Shown piece after piece: positions 10,901 through 23,026 of a stretch of 64,000 nt of DNA (the stretch's first letter is position 1; every line of letters starts with the position of its first letter). The notes below the pieces were generated by a model. It was not told the origin of the DNA. It was given only the letters and a program-made list of their open reading frames with translations, and ran no database searches. The stretch covers positions 159,467 through 223,466 of the forward strand of contig BDSI01000056.1 of NCBI GenBank assembly GCA_003117195.1, given 5' to 3'. Source of the DNA: Eudorina sp. 2006-703-Eu-15 (lineage: Eukaryota > Chlorophyta > Chlorophyceae > Chlamydomonadales > Volvocaceae). The translations under genes and the position numbers were made by a program.

Positions 10901-13900
10901 CCGCTGAAGCGGGTGGCGGGGTGCGACCCGGGCCTCACCACCACGTCCAGCAAGAAGCGGGGACCGCTGTGGGCCGTCAGGAGGCAGGACGACCAACTGT
11001 GGGGAGTGTGTGTGGGGTGGGGGAAAGAGGGGGAGGGGAGGGGAGGGGGGGAGGGGTATAGGAAATTGGTATACAAATTTATAGGGGTGAGGGGGGGTAG
11101 GGGCGGAGGGGTATTGGTGGGAACAGGGGGTTAGGACATTGGCAGCCGCTGGTGGGGGGCTGAAGGAGGGATGGAGGGACGGGGGCGCAGCAGGGTGGAC
11201 CAGGGGGGGTGAGGGACACGCGGGGAAGCGGCGTCAAGGGACGAAGAGGCATCATCGTCATCAGTATCGGGGTATGAGAGGCAGCGGAGGGGAAAGGCTC
11301 CGAAAGGGGGAGAGAGCGACAGAGGGACGGGGGGGAGGAGGCGCATGAGCCTGATGTGGGAGGGGGGAGGGGAGGTATATCGACTGGGGTGATGCTGCGC
11401 TGAAGGGCCAGAGCCAGGCGGGTACCGGGGACTGGGGGGAGCTAGAAGGGAGCTAGAAGGGAGCTGGAAGGGAGCTGGAAGGGAAGGTTTCGGAGTGCCG
11501 CGTGGCGCCAATTGCGTGCGAGGAGACGCGCGCGGCGTGCGGAATCGAAAACATTTGCCGCGCCAACCGCCGCGCCAACCGCCGCGCCAACCGCCGCGCC
11601 AACCGCCGCGCCAACCGCCGCGCCAACTCGCCGCGCCAACCCGCCGCGCCAACCCGCCGCGCCAACCGCCGCGCCAACCGCCGCGCCAACCCGCCGCGCC
11701 AACCCACCGCGCCAACCCACCGCGCTGCACAAACCTCCCCCGAATTGGCACAGCCCACTGGCACCACCTGCGAAGTGAGCCGGAGCGGCCCAGGACGGCT
11801 AAGGGCTAACCCACTCCATCCGCCATAACCTAACCCCTACCCGGCCCCTTTTTCATCGGCCCCCCCCTAGACCACCACCACCACCCACGTAGTACGGCCC
11901 ACCATTGATCCACCCGGACCGGGTCCGCCCCCCCGGCGGCGGCCGCCAGCCCGCTGCAGCCCCCCGCCGCCGCCGCCTCCAGCGCCGCGAAGTAGGGGTA
12001 CTGGGCCGCCATGAAGGCGAAGAGCAGCGCCGCCAGTCCCAGGAAGGCGGCCGTGAAGAGCGGCCAGTGCTCCCCCATGCGGGCGGGGTGCACCTGGGGA
12101 GGGGGGAGAGGGGCCAGGGGGGGATATAGGGTTTTGGTAGACATCTAGGGGGACATCTAGGGAGAGGGGGGAGGGGGTGAGGGGGACGGGGAGGGCGGGC
12201 GAGGGCGGAAGACCTCTGCGGTTTCATTACGCGCGCAAATCCAAGGTTGAGACCTGGATCCAGAATTCCAGATCCAGAGGTGGAGAAGAACATGACGGGA
12301 TCTAAACGTACTGTGAGGTACAGAGCAAACAAGGCCCGACGCCCTGCCGGGGCCACGTCTTCTGAACTGGGGAAAGGTCAGGGAGGTGGGTGAGGCCCCC
12401 CACTGGTGAGAGGGTCCAGCCACACGGACCCGGGGGGGGGGAGCCTCAGGTTCCAGCCCGCGCCCACACCCGCGCGTCGCCTCCCTCAGTCCCTCTGCTG
12501 CTGAGGCCTCGGGGCACTGGACGACTCGGGGCCCCGCAACAGAGGAACAGAAGCCCCCACCCCCACCACCAACAGGAGCCGCCCGCCGAGCACCGGGACT
12601 GCCTCCCCCGCCTTGCCGACCTTGGGACACCGCCCTCACCCACCCACTCACCGCCCTCACCCACCCACTCACCGCCCTTTCACCCAGTCCCCCACCCACC
12701 CACCCACCACCCACCCACCCACCCACCCACCCACCCACCCACCCCACCCACCCACCCACCACCCACCCACCCACCCCCCCCCCCCCCCCCCCCCCCCCAC
12801 CCACCCCCCCCCCCACCCACCCACCCACCCACCCACCCACCCACCCACCACCCACCCACCCACCCACCCACCCACCCACCCACCCACCCACCACCCACCC
12901 ACCCACCCACCCACCCACCCACCCACCCACCCACCCACCCACCCACCCACCCACCACCCACCCACCCACCCACCACCCACCCACCCACCCACCCACCCAC
13001 CCACCACCCACCCACCCACCCACCACCCACCCACCCACCCACCCACCCACCCACCCACCCACCCACCCACCCACCCACCCACCCACCCACCCACCCACCC
13101 ACCCACCCACCCACCCACCCACCACCCACCCACCCACCCACCCACCCACCCACCCACCCACCCACCCACCACCCACCCACCCACCCACCCACCCACCCAC
13201 CCACCCACCCACCCACCCACCCACCCACCCACCCACCACCCACCCACCCACCCACCCACCCACCCACCCACCCACCCACCACCCACCCACCCACCCACCC
13301 ACCCACCCACCCACCCACCCACCCACCCACCCACCAGTCGAATATGATGGTGCCCGTAATGACGAACTCTGCGGCGGCGAGGCGTCCACGAAGAGGACCC
13401 AGACGACAACACGACATCGACCAAGACGACGGGCCCAGAGGGGTAGGGCGCGGTTGGTGAGCGACGGTGGTTGGGAGTCAGGCGCAATGATAGTCGGTTG
13501 CAGATGCGCAGGAACAGGTACACTGCGCCGCCGATGTCCGACAGGACACTGGCGGTGCACCTCACAATGGACTGACTGCGTATCCCTTTCAGGGCCGGGA
13601 AAGAAACGTTCCGCCCCCCCTGGGACCTCCCCCTGATCCGACCCCCACGCCTGGAACCCGGACGCCCGCCCCACCGCCCCGCCCGCCCCACCCACCCGCC
13701 TCCACCCTCTCCCAGCAGCTGCCCCACCGCCCCGCCGCCTTCTTCTCCACGTAGTGTCTCAGCAGCCGCCGGTGCGGGTTGGCGGCCCTCAGCTGATCCC
13801 AGGCGGCTCGCTGCAGGGCCAGGCTCAGTGCGGCGAACAGCCGGTCTGAGGACCATACCGCGGCATGATGACGGTGTGGATGTGGGCGATGGTGATGGCG

Positions 13901-16301
13901 GTGTGGATGTTGGTGGCGATGGTGGCGCGGTGTTGATGTTGGTGGCGATCAAGTAGGTGGAAGGGAGGGAGGGGGTCCGTCAGGGTGTTGGGCAAGCTGG
14001 GGGATGTGCGGGGGAGGGAGGGGTCTAGGATATTGGTGCCAGAGCACGGGAGGGAAGGGAGTCCGTTGCGTTGCGCAGCCGCAGCAAGCCGCAGCAGCCG
14101 CAGGTAGAAGCCACCCTGGAGCTGCAACGGGGTGGGGCGAGGCCGCGGCAGGCGACGGGGGGGCCTGGGGGATCCGGATCCGGAACCAATCCCTTGAACA
14201 TGGATCCTGGATCTTTCCCTGCCAGCAGGTCTTTCAGCTTAACCCCTGACTGGTATGACGGATACGGATATGAATAGATGGGTGGGTGGATGCGTGAGGG
14301 GATGCGTCAAAGCCGCCCTGCACCCGCGGCTCCGTACCTCCCTCCCCGGCTCCGCACCTCCCCACAGTCCATCCAGCCCACAGCCCCAGGCGGCCCCCCG
14401 CCCCCTCCCGCCCCCTCCGACCACGCACCCTCCGGCGCCGACTCCTTGTCCGCCAGCGTCTTCGCCTGCCTGTGCAGCCGCCGCACCTGCCCCACCGCCG
14501 CGACGGCCCGCTGCCACCGCTGCCGCGCCACCACCGACCCGCCGCTCACACCCACACCCACACCCATGCCCATGCCAACACTGACGCTGACACTGCGGGG
14601 AGGAGAGGGCCCCTCGGGTGAGGTAAGCAGGCTGACAGGGGAGCCGGGCGGGGTGGTGGCGGCGGCCGCGGCGGCGGCGGCGGCGGCGGCGGGTCCGATG
14701 GGCAGCAATGGCGCCTGTGGGTCGCCGCCGCCGCCGGCGCCGCCGCTGCTGCCGGCACCCGCGCGGGTGCCAGCCAAGGATAGTAAAGCGGCACCGCCGC
14801 CGCAACTGCCGTACACGGCCGTCACAGCGTCGTACGATCCCCAGGAGTGTCGGTGGTCCTCGTCGCCATCGTCGCTCTCATCGCCGCAACCTGCAGCTGC
14901 ATCCCCCCGGCTGCCGTACTCGTACGGGCAACCGAAACGGTTGCCGCCGCCATCTTCCGTGTACGACCCCCAGGAAAGCCGCTGGTGCTCATCGACGTCC
15001 GGCGGCCCCAGCCCGCCGACGGAGAAGCGGCCGATGACGGCTCCGCCCCCACCGCCACCGTCTCCGTCGCCACCTGCACCGCCTCCGCCTCCGCCGCCAG
15101 TGCCAGCATTAGCAACCCCGCCGCCTCCGCCGCCTCCGCCGCCGCTGCTCGACCGTACTGACAGCGCCGCCTCCAGACGGGTCCTGGAGGGTCGCGCCAG
15201 CGGCTGCGCCTCATCCTGCGCACACCCCAGCAGACTGTACGGTCGATTTGCTGCCGTACAGTTTCGGAGCGGCGAAGAGGTCGTGGCGGAGGTGGCGGCG
15301 GGCGGGGGCTGTGGGGAGGGCACCGGCGCGTGGGAGCCTGTGCGGCGCCGCAACCCGGGCCCCCGTGCCGTGATGGCTGCAGCTATTGCCAGGGATGGCT
15401 GTAGCAGGGCGCCATGTACGTCGCCCGAAGCAGCAGCAGCAGCAGCAGCTGCTGTAGCGGTTGTAGCAACCGTGCCGCCGCCGCCGGCGGTGGCAGTGGC
15501 GGCACCTCCGGCGCCCGGACCAGCACCTGCGCGGCGTCTGCCAGGTTGGCCCTCAAGTCGGCCGGGTTGGCCCTCAAATTTGGTACCGGGGGGGAAAGCG
15601 TCTCCCTCCGGAGGGGCCCTGTCCGAGGAGGGGGTGGGGGTCATGGCGGCGGCTGACGGGCTGTGGGGGAGGGGCGACCGGACGGCGGCTTTCGAGTTGG
15701 AGAAAGGAGGTGGGGCAGGAGGAGGAGGTGGGGCTGGGAAGGGCCGTTGCGTGGGGGCCGCGGCGCCGCCGCCGCCGCCATCATCACTGTGACTGCGCCG
15801 CCGCCGTCGGCGGGACTCCGAATCCGAGTGCTGTAGCTGCACCGGCGGAGGCTGCGGAGGAGGCTCGGCGGCCCCTTCCGGTGCCCCGGCGGCGGCACCG
15901 GAGCAGGCTGTCCGCGACGTCACCCACAAGCAGGGCCCCCCTGCATCGGCCGTCCGAGTCGTCGCCGGTGCTGGTGGGGGTGCTGCTGCTGCCGCCACTG
16001 CCGCCGCTGTCGTTGCGACTGCTGGGGCGGTTGCGCTGCGACCTGGCGCGGGGCCGGTGGCGGTGGCGGGGGCGGGGGCTGTAAGATGCGCTGGTCGCGG
16101 CGCGGCGGTCGTTGCGGTTCGTGCGCCGGCTTGTTCGCCATTTGACGCTGTACCGCTTTCCTCCGCGTCCCAACCGTCACCATGCCTAGCTGCTTCCTCC
16201 GCTACCGCCACTGATGCGGCGCCCTCCGGCAGCGCGACTCGGGCAACCGGGCTAGATCGCGGCCCACGGCGCGCTGGTGATGACTGCGCTGCAGCGGCCA
16301 T
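7956..16301 (-). CDS. Rhomboid-family intramembrane serine protease with long disordered N-terminus
   Basis: Supported exons, N to C: 16301..14429 (624 codons of Ala/Gly/Pro/Ser-rich sequence), an exon starting 14245, one starting about 13842, one near 13600, then a well-resolved phase-matched core 12093..11885, 10996..10838, 10354..10171, 9314..9162, 8207..7956 (stop TAA). The core shows FVHTSFRHVAANF (the HxxxN motif of the second core helix), GCSGGAFG (the GxSG nucleophile) and SSMTHVGG (the catalytic His), with hydrophobic segments between. Rhomboids cut substrates within membranes; the compartment cannot be told here. The N-terminus repeats an HxxSWGSY motif twice (DEHQRLSWGSY, DEDHRHSWGSY). 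Exon borders between 14,240 and 12,100 are not settled; the intron there holds the (CCCA)n array. A continuous single gene is inferred from strand, phase and lack of another start. Confidence 0.82.
8620..8722. repeat. GGAGT pentanucleotide repeat in rhomboid intron
   Basis: Imperfect GTGGAGTGGAGTGGAATGGT-type pentamer tandem repeat, in the last intron of the rhomboid gene. Confidence 0.85.
9858..10040 (+). repeat. Dispersed (CA)-tailed repeat, family 1, long copy
   Basis: This copy runs from the AAAGCGCGCCAAAAATCAAC region, through CTTCCGACACCGCAGCC, to CACTCCTGTTCTGCCTGCCT and AAATAACACACACC. The same order of blocks is found on the minus strand at 19.68-19.85 kb. It lies in an intron of the rhomboid gene, opposite to its transcription. 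Confidence 0.85.
10577..10828. repeat. (CTCCCC)n polypyrimidine tract in rhomboid intron
   Basis: About 250 bp of CTCCCC/CCCTCC repeats adjoin the donor of the exon ending at 10838. On the transcribed RNA strand this is (GGGGAG)n, a G-quadruplex-prone sequence. Confidence 0.95.
11560..11740. repeat. 12-13 bp CCGCCGCGCCAAC minisatellite
   Basis: About fourteen tandem copies of CCGCGCCAACCG(C) in an intron of the rhomboid gene. Frames through it give artificial Arg/Ala-rich peptides on both strands. Confidence 0.93.
12690..13335. repeat. Very long (CCCA)n tetranucleotide array in rhomboid intron
   Basis: Nearly 650 bp of CCCA repeats, interrupted by scattered CCA slips and one poly-C patch near 12,777-12,813. 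On the minus (transcribed) strand it is GTGGGTGGGTGG..., and the array begins at a plausible splice donor (CTG|GTGGGT near 13,336). Confidence 0.97.
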
Positions 16302-16909
16302 GGTTGGAAACCGGAAAGAAAGCTCGCCGGCCCGGTGCCTGAAGGCATATAAACATCACCATTTGATAGTCCGGCAAGGGGCTTTGAAAGCTGTATCGTA
16401 TGGCACGGATTGCATGGATGGAAAACAGCGGATGGTGGAGGCTCTTGGCAAAGCAAAAGGAATTAAGGGCGCGAAGTACACGAACGCACCAGGCAGGCGC
16501 TGTGCTGGCCAGGCTGTGGCTCGATGTCTCTGCCTGGAAATTAAGTTGGGAAGAGGACGTGCTACCCGACGCAGAGTCTTGTTGGCTGCGACCCGGCGGG
16601 TCGCATGCACTTTGGGGACGCATGGCCGTTCGGAAAGGACTCCAAGTGCCGCTTACAGGATTTGTCCTGTTGAAATTAGCGTATCTCAAAACCTAAAGTA
16701 ATTATGCAATGTGAGCACATGCGCCGATATGTCCAACCGCTTGTTCATGCATAAAAAACCGCAGCACAGCGAACAGTCATAATTATCTTCCTTCACATTC
16801 AATATTGAAAGGCATTGAACGTACATTCGTAGTTTCGCCTAAAAAATGATTACATAGCTGGTACGCCGAGAGTCAACCCCACAGAGGAAAATTGCATAGT
16901 TAGCTCACA
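16302..16909. promoter_or_regulatory. Shared bidirectional promoter region, rhomboid / DDX31-like helicase
   Basis: The two start codons face away from each other across 608 bp. The part nearer the helicase is clearly more AT-rich than the coding DNA on either side. No TATA box or other element is claimed. Confidence 0.55.
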
Positions 16910-19550
16910 ATGGACGACGAACTAGAACTCAACCTTGCGATACCTAGTGCGCCACAACGCGCAAAGAAGCCCCCGCCTGCCTCGAAGGCTCGGAAGGACG
17001 GCGGCGCGAAACGGCACGACGACGGACCGAAACCCTCCGCAAAGCCAGCCGCGCCAGCTCAACGTGGAAACCCAAATTCGAACTCGAATGGCAAACCGCC
17101 GGTGGCGCGACAGCCTAACGGTGGGGCCTCCAACGGTCGTCAGCCACCTCCTAGCAAAGGCGCGAAACCTGGCAGCCCGGCCTCCAAACAGGCTCGCCAG
17201 GGCGCCCCCAAGCAGCCTCAAACAGCCACCGGGAAGCTACCCCGCTCGGAACGTGTTCAGCAGCGGCCTGGCAAGGAGCGCTTCAAACGGTCAGGTGCGT
17301 TTGCTTCCACCAAACAATCCACCCCTGGCCCTGAACAGAAGCACAAATTCTTCTTCCGCCCCACCTCGCCCCCCTCCCCACGCTACAGTACAGTCCGTGC
17401 TCCGTGCCAGTGTGTGCTGCGCTTGTCCCCAACAGCTTTGGGAACCGCCGGAGGGAGGGAGGGAGGGAGGGAGGGGGGGGGAGGAGGAAAAGGCATTCGC
17501 GCATCCAATGGAGACGATGGACCTCCCCCAATGCGCCTCTGTTGCCCAACCCCGCCCGACCCCGCCCCGCTCCTGCCCGTTTTCATTTCCATCGCAGCGG
17601 GCGGCGGCGGCATGGACCCAGATGACCCAGATGAGCTGCTGCGGGCTCCGGAACCGGAGGACGAGCAGGAGGACGACCTGCGGTCCGCGATGCTGCTGAT
17701 GGCGCAGCGGGAGGCGGCCCTCCAGCGGGAGGAGGCGGCGGCGGCGGCCGGGGGCGGCAAGGCGCGGGCGCCCGCGGCGGTGCGTGCCCGTTTGGAGGTG
17801 CCGGTGCCGGTGCGGGTGCGGGTGCCGGTGCGGGTGCCGGTGCGGGTGCCGGTGCGGGTGCCGGTGCGGGTTCAAGCGATTCCTTACTCCTGGTTCCTAA
17901 CACCGAGGGATACAGACCGGGCCAGCGAACCCGCCCATCTCCCTTCCCCGTCCGTCGTTGTGGGTGGGGCATGTGCGCCTGCTGACTCGGCAGTGCGGCA
18001 GTGCGGCAGCTGACCGCGCCGTTGGGTCGCAGTGCGGCATGCCCCGGGGCCCAGGGCGCGGGGGAGCGATGCCGCCGGGGGCCTACCCGCCCGCGGTGGG
18101 AGATCGGGACGCACAGGTGTACGGTGGCTGCCGCAGTTGAACCCCTGTTGGTACCCTACCCTACCTGGGTACTCCTCGCGGCCTCTTCACGGCACCGCGC
18201 TGCTCCGCGATGGGTCCCCCCTTCCCCCCATTCAGGAGCGGGAGGGTGTGGTGGAGTTTGACGATGATGACGCGGCCGACCGTCGGAAGCGCCGACGGCT
18301 CAACGACCCGGGGGCCTCCAGTGGCAAGCCGGCCGTCAAGGCCACGGGCCGGGGCAACTACACGCCGGGCACGTTGGTCCGCGCCGCGGGCGGCGGCGGT
18401 GGCGCCGCCGGCGGGGCGGCGGGCGCTTCCGCCGGCGCGGATGGCGCCGCCGCCGCCGCCGGGAGTGGCGGCGCGTGGCGGGAGCTGGGTGTGGCGGCGT
18501 CTCTGGCAGGCCAGTTGGAGTTCCTGGGCTTCACGTCGCCCACCCCGATCCAGCGGGCGGTGCTGCCGGTGCTGATGGGGGGGCGGAGGGACGCGCTGGT
18601 GCGGGCCCAGACGGGGTCGGGGAAGACCCTGAGCTACCTGCTGCCCATCATCAACGACCTGCAGGTGCGGTGGGGAGGTTATGTTGTAGGGGAGGAAAGG
18701 AGTTTTGTTGAAATATAATAAACCCACAAAAACGAGCCCGACGGGAGGGGAGGGGTGGGGAGGGGAGTATAGGAAATTGGTAGACATATTTATACTGCGC
18801 TGCTGCCAGAGAGGAGAGGAGGGGGTACGTCGTCGACCACCCGGACAACTGCTGCCCCATTAGATGACCCTCTTTGGTCCGGACTCCGGAGGAGGAGGGG
18901 TTTCCGCACGGTGTTGGATCAATCCAATCGAATCCAATCCAGGGTTCCAGGCCCAAGACCCCCCTTACAGCAGCACTGTCATGAGCCCTCCCCCCCCCCC
19001 AAGCGCCAATTTGCTATACCGCTGCACCCACCTCCCCTTCCCCTCCCCTCCGTTCCCTCCCCCTCTGCCGCCCCCTCCCTCTCAGGCCCAGCACCCGCGC
19101 ATCAGCCGCGGCGAGGGCACCTTCGCCCTCATCCTGGCCCCCACTCGCGAGCTGAGCATCCAGGTGCACGACGTGGCGGCGGCGCTGCTGAAGCGCTACT
19201 TCTGGCTGGTTTCGGGGCTGTTGATCGGGGGGGAGAACCGGCAGCACGAGAAGGCGCGGCTGCGCAAGGGGGTGGCGCTGCTGGTGGCGAGCCCGGGGCG
19301 GCTGCTGGACCACCTGCAGAGCACTGCCTCCTTCAAAACATGTGGGTGGTGGTGGTGGGGGGCTGCGGTTGCGGGGGAGGGGGCCTGCGGTTGGGGGCGG
19401 CCGAAGTAGATGTGGGAAGGAAATGGACCCTCTTGGCCCAACCCGGGGGCTGTGTGTTTGCCCCCGGCGGGTGCGGGTGTGGGCGTCCGTTGGTGGGGAC
19501 GCAGGAGCGCGTGCCATTCGCAGTACCGAGCCGTGTGTGCATGCGGCTGT

Positions 19551-19642
<92 letters not shown>

Positions 19643-22600
19643 ATGCGGCTGTCTGTGTGTGTGTGTGTGTGTGTGTTGCTTAGGCAGGCAGAACAGGAGT
19701 GCGTGACATGCGAGGGGGCCAGAGCAGCGCCCAAAACGTTGCCCGTCTGCACATTTAAAATACTCATTGCCCGACCTATACAGTAAATAAAAGGCTGCGG
19801 TGTCGGAAGAACGCTGTCGATTTGGCGCGCTTTCGGGCCCTGTGTGACCCTCGTCCCTCGGATGGGCCATCTCAACCCCCATTCCTCCGTTCATTCATTC
19901 ACCTGCCCCCGCCCCTTCTGCCCCCGCCCCTCGGACCCGCACGGCCCCTTCCTCCTCTTTTGTCAGCCGAGTTGCGGTGGCTGGTTCTGGACGAGGCGGA
20001 CCGGCTGCTGGACCTGGGCTTCGAGGCCCGGCTGCGGCAGATCGCGGAGCTGCTGGACCGCCGCTCGGGGGCCGGGGCCGGGGCGGCCGCGGGGGGCGGC
20101 TCGGGTGGGGCGGCGGGGCGGGGACAGCAGGGGCGGCAGGGGCGGCAGGGGCAGCGGAACGGAAGGGGCGGCAGGGGCGAGGAGGGCGGGGATGAGGAGG
20201 TGGAGGCGGTGGAAGAAGACGGGGAGGAGGAGGAGGACGCGGCGGGCAGCAGTGGACAAGAAGACGGGGATGAGGAAGAGGAGGAGGGGGGGGAGGGGGA
20301 GGACGGGGGCGGACGGGGCCGAGGGAAGGGGCCCGGAGGCGCCGGCAGGGATGGCGGGGGTGAGGGGGGCAGCGGCCCCGCCCGTCAGACGGTGTTGCTC
20401 AGTGCGACGCTGCACAAGCAGTTGGGGGCGCTGGCGGAGCTGGCGCTGAGGGACCCGGCGCTGGTGGGCTTTGAGATGCGCAAGGTGCGGGAGTGGGGGT
20501 GGGGGTGGGAGGTATAGGAAATTGGTGGGCTGAGGGGCTGGGGGCGGTTAAATTGTCTTGATTGACTAAGGGGGGGGTTCTGAGCGCGGCCTTGAGCGGG
20601 GGGGGGTGGTAAATCGAGGTGAGGTCGGCGGGGCCTATTGCATCGGTGAGCCAATCCACCGGAGCTGGTCGCGCGCAGTCCGCATCCGCTCCTGACCCCC
20701 CGGAGGGGGGGGAGGGCATCAGAGGGGAGGGTGGTTGGGCTAGACGGGTCAGTGGTGGCTAGACGGGTCGGGCGTCGGGGCAGGCTCCCCCTGCCAGCAC
20801 ATTGTCCCCGGCCACTCCCCACGTTGACCTGACGCCTTCACCGATCATCCAATCTCACCCTCCTCCTCCCGTTCCCCTTCCCCTCCCCTTCCCCCTTCCC
20901 TGCGACCTGCCGCACCTCAGACCAGCCAGGGCCTCCAGCTGCTCACCAACAGCGGCGGAGCCGCACAGGCCAACGCCGCTGGCGACGACGACCCCCTGTC
21001 GACGTACAGCCTGCCCGCCAGCCTCCGCCAGACCTGGCTGGAGGTGCCCGCCAAGGAGCGGCTCATGGCTCTGGCGGCGCTGCTCCGAAGCCGCACCTCC
21101 CGGCGGCGGGTGGGCGGCACCCGGGCGGTGGTGTTCGTGGCCTCCTGTGACGAGGTGGAGTTCCTGCACCACGTGTTGGGGGACATGTGGGAGGCGGCGG
21201 CGGGGGCGCCGCTGCTGCCGGCGGGTGTGCGGCTGTTCAAGCTGCATGGCGACATGCCGCAGTCGGAGCGCACGGAGACGTTTGCGGGGTTCGCCAAGGT
21301 AGGTGTGTGGGGGGGGGGATGGGGGGGCGAGGGGGCCTGCAGCTGGAGGGAGGTCAGGATGCGGGGGGCAGCAGGCAGGAGTGGGGAAGGGGGAGGAGGA
21401 GGGAGCGCAATCGGTGATCATTTTTTCGCGATGTCGCTGTCTTTTATTGACAAAAGGAGGCGGAAGCGGGAAGCAGAAGTGGGGGCAGGGAACAGGCAGG
21501 GGGGGCCGGGAGGAGGAGGAAACGGGCAGCAGGGGGCGGGTAGGGGTCAGGGCTGAAGCTGTGGGGGCCGGAAAGGCATGGGGAGGGGGGAGGGGAGCGG
21601 ATGCCGGGTACGGGGGGGGGCCGCAGGAGGTCAGCCGGAAGGACCACGTGTTGTTGAAGGCAGGCAAGGGGAGGAGAGAGGGGAGAGGGAAGCGTCACGA
21701 CGGGCACCCTCCTGCCCTTCCCAACTCACATCACCACACTCTTGCCCGACCCTCCCCCACATCTGACCTTTGCTCTCTGGCAGCAGCGCAGCATGAATAC
21801 ACCTACCAACTTCCTATGTAATCCCCCCCCATCACCATCCCACCACCCCCCACACAACCCCGCAGGAGGGCGACGGCGTGTTGCTGTGTACGGACGTTGC
21901 GGCCCGCGGGCTGGACTTTCCCAACGTCACCTTGATCGTACAGTACGACGTGCCGGGGGCGCCATCCGAGTGAGTACGGCGGCGGAAGGGGCGACCTCCC
22001 TGCAGCGCTGTCATTCGTCCTCTCCTGTCGGGCTCTGTTGAAGTGCGGGGTCCGTGTGCTTTCTCCCCCCGGCCAGGGGCGGGGGAAGGGGGGGCGGGGG
22101 AAGGGGGGGTAGGGGGGGCGGGGGTTAAATTGAAAAAAGAAATAAACCCGAAGAACGAACTCGGGCACCGGGGGGCGGGGGCGGGGGCGGGGGCGGGTCC
22201 TCCCTTGAATGGTCGATGAGCCCCTCTGGGCTGGGGAACTCGAACAGAGGAATTCGGAAGGGCGCGGCGACGCCCGCACCCGGGCCCGACCCTGGACCCC
22301 ACCCTGGAGCTCACCACGTCTCATTAATTCGGCCCCTACCGCCCATCCATCACACAGCGCGCGCCCCTCCCAGTCCCACTCCCAGTCGAATATGTCTACC
22401 AGTTTCCTAACTCTCCCCCCCTTACGTCCCCCCCCTACGTCCCCTTCAGATACGTCCACCGCGTGGGCCGCTCCGCCCGCATGGGCGCCGCCGGGGAGGC
22501 CGTCATGCTGCTCATGCCGCACGAGGTGCCGTACGTCAACCTCCTCCGCTCCAGGGGCGTCCTCTTGGAGCCCGACCAGCTGGACAAGCTCGCCCGCTGG

Positions 22601-23026
22601 ATGCCCTCGCCGCCGCCGGACCAGGTGCGCCCCATCACCGCCAAGAAGAAGGCTGCCAAGGGCGCGGCCGCCGACGGCGCCGCCGGCGGCGGCGCCGCCG
22701 CGCGGCAGCTGGCGCAGCAGCTGCACCGGCAGGTGTCGGCGGCGGTGGCTCGCGACCCCCACGCCGCCAAGCTGGCCCACGACGCCTTCCGGTCCTTCGT
22801 CCGCGCCTACGCGACCCACTCGGGCGACCTGAAGCGGGTGTTCGCGGTCCGCAACCTGCACCTGGGCCACGTGGCGCACTCGTTCCTGCTGGGGGACACC
22901 CCCACCACGTTGGGTAGCTCCGCGTCGGCGGCGGACCGCAAGCGGCGCAAGCGCGAGGCGGTGGCGGCGCAGGAGGTGGAGCGGCGGAAGAAGATGAGGC
23001 ACGCGGCGCGCAGGGTGGCGGCGTGA
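16910..23026 (+). CDS. DDX31/Dbp7-type DEAD-box ATP-dependent RNA helicase
   Basis: Eight exons join in phase to 942 aa: 16910..17294, 17598..17779, 18236..18664, 19086..19341, 19967..20484, 20921..21298, 21866..21969, 22450..23026 (stop TGA). After a basic, disordered N-terminus come the Q motif (FTSPTPIQ), motif I AQTGSGKT, Ia PTREL, Ib [48 protein letters not shown] and [12 protein letters not shown]. The tail ([29 protein letters not shown]) is the DUF4217 region that marks the DDX31/Dbp7 branch, whose members act in 60S ribosome biogenesis in the nucleolus. About 105 residues of Gly/acidic low complexity are inserted between motifs II and III. The last ~25 residues are strongly basic. 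Introns carry (GT)n, a family 1 repeat and several copies of the AGGAAATTGG element. Confidence 0.95.
17797..17872. repeat. 12-bp GTGCCGGTGCGG minisatellite in helicase intron 2
   Basis: Six to seven tandem copies of GTGCCGGTGCGG/GTGCGGGTGCCG start 17 bp after the donor of exon 2. Read through, they would encode PVRV repeats, but phase and the downstream stop show they are intronic. Confidence 0.9.
18769..18820 (+). repeat. Dispersed AGGAAATTGG element (family 3), representative copy
   Basis: A G-rich tract is followed by AGGAAATTGGTAGACATATT and then CTGCGCTGCTGCCAGAGA. Related copies lie near 11061, 20512, 26783, 44777, 45318 and 50915 on the plus strand, near 21776-21830 and 22383-22420 on the minus strand, and as a tandem array at 59212-59338 (minus). 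All are in introns, in both orientations relative to the host gene. Confidence 0.8.
19553..19850 (-). repeat. Dispersed family 1 repeat with its (CA)n tail, helicase intron 4
   Basis: On the minus strand a copy of the family 1 repeat (19850 to about 19677) ends in CTGCCTGCCTAAGCAACACA and runs into more than 100 bp of (CA)n, seen as (GT)n on the plus strand. The long simple tail is on the 3' side of the element, as in retroposed elements. Confidence 0.88.

Noticed and set aside
10424..11134. Gly/Arg- and Pro-rich ORFs on both strands
   Set aside because: They are translations of the (CTCCCC)n tract. Only the stretches 10838-10996 and 10171-10354 on the minus strand are real exons.
12157..13952. 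Very long minus-strand ORFs encoding (GWVG)n peptides and plus-strand (HPPT)n ORFs
   Set aside because: They are readings of the (CCCA)n array, which has no stop in any frame. The array lies in an intron of the rhomboid gene.
14278..15792. Long Pro/Ser-rich plus-strand ORF opposite the rhomboid N-terminal exon
   Set aside because: GC-rich coding DNA commonly leaves the opposite strand open. The minus strand has the ATG and connects in phase to the downstream exons.
19342..19894. ORFs encoding (CV)n or (HT)n
   Set aside because: Dinucleotide repeat plus a dispersed element in helicase intron 4.
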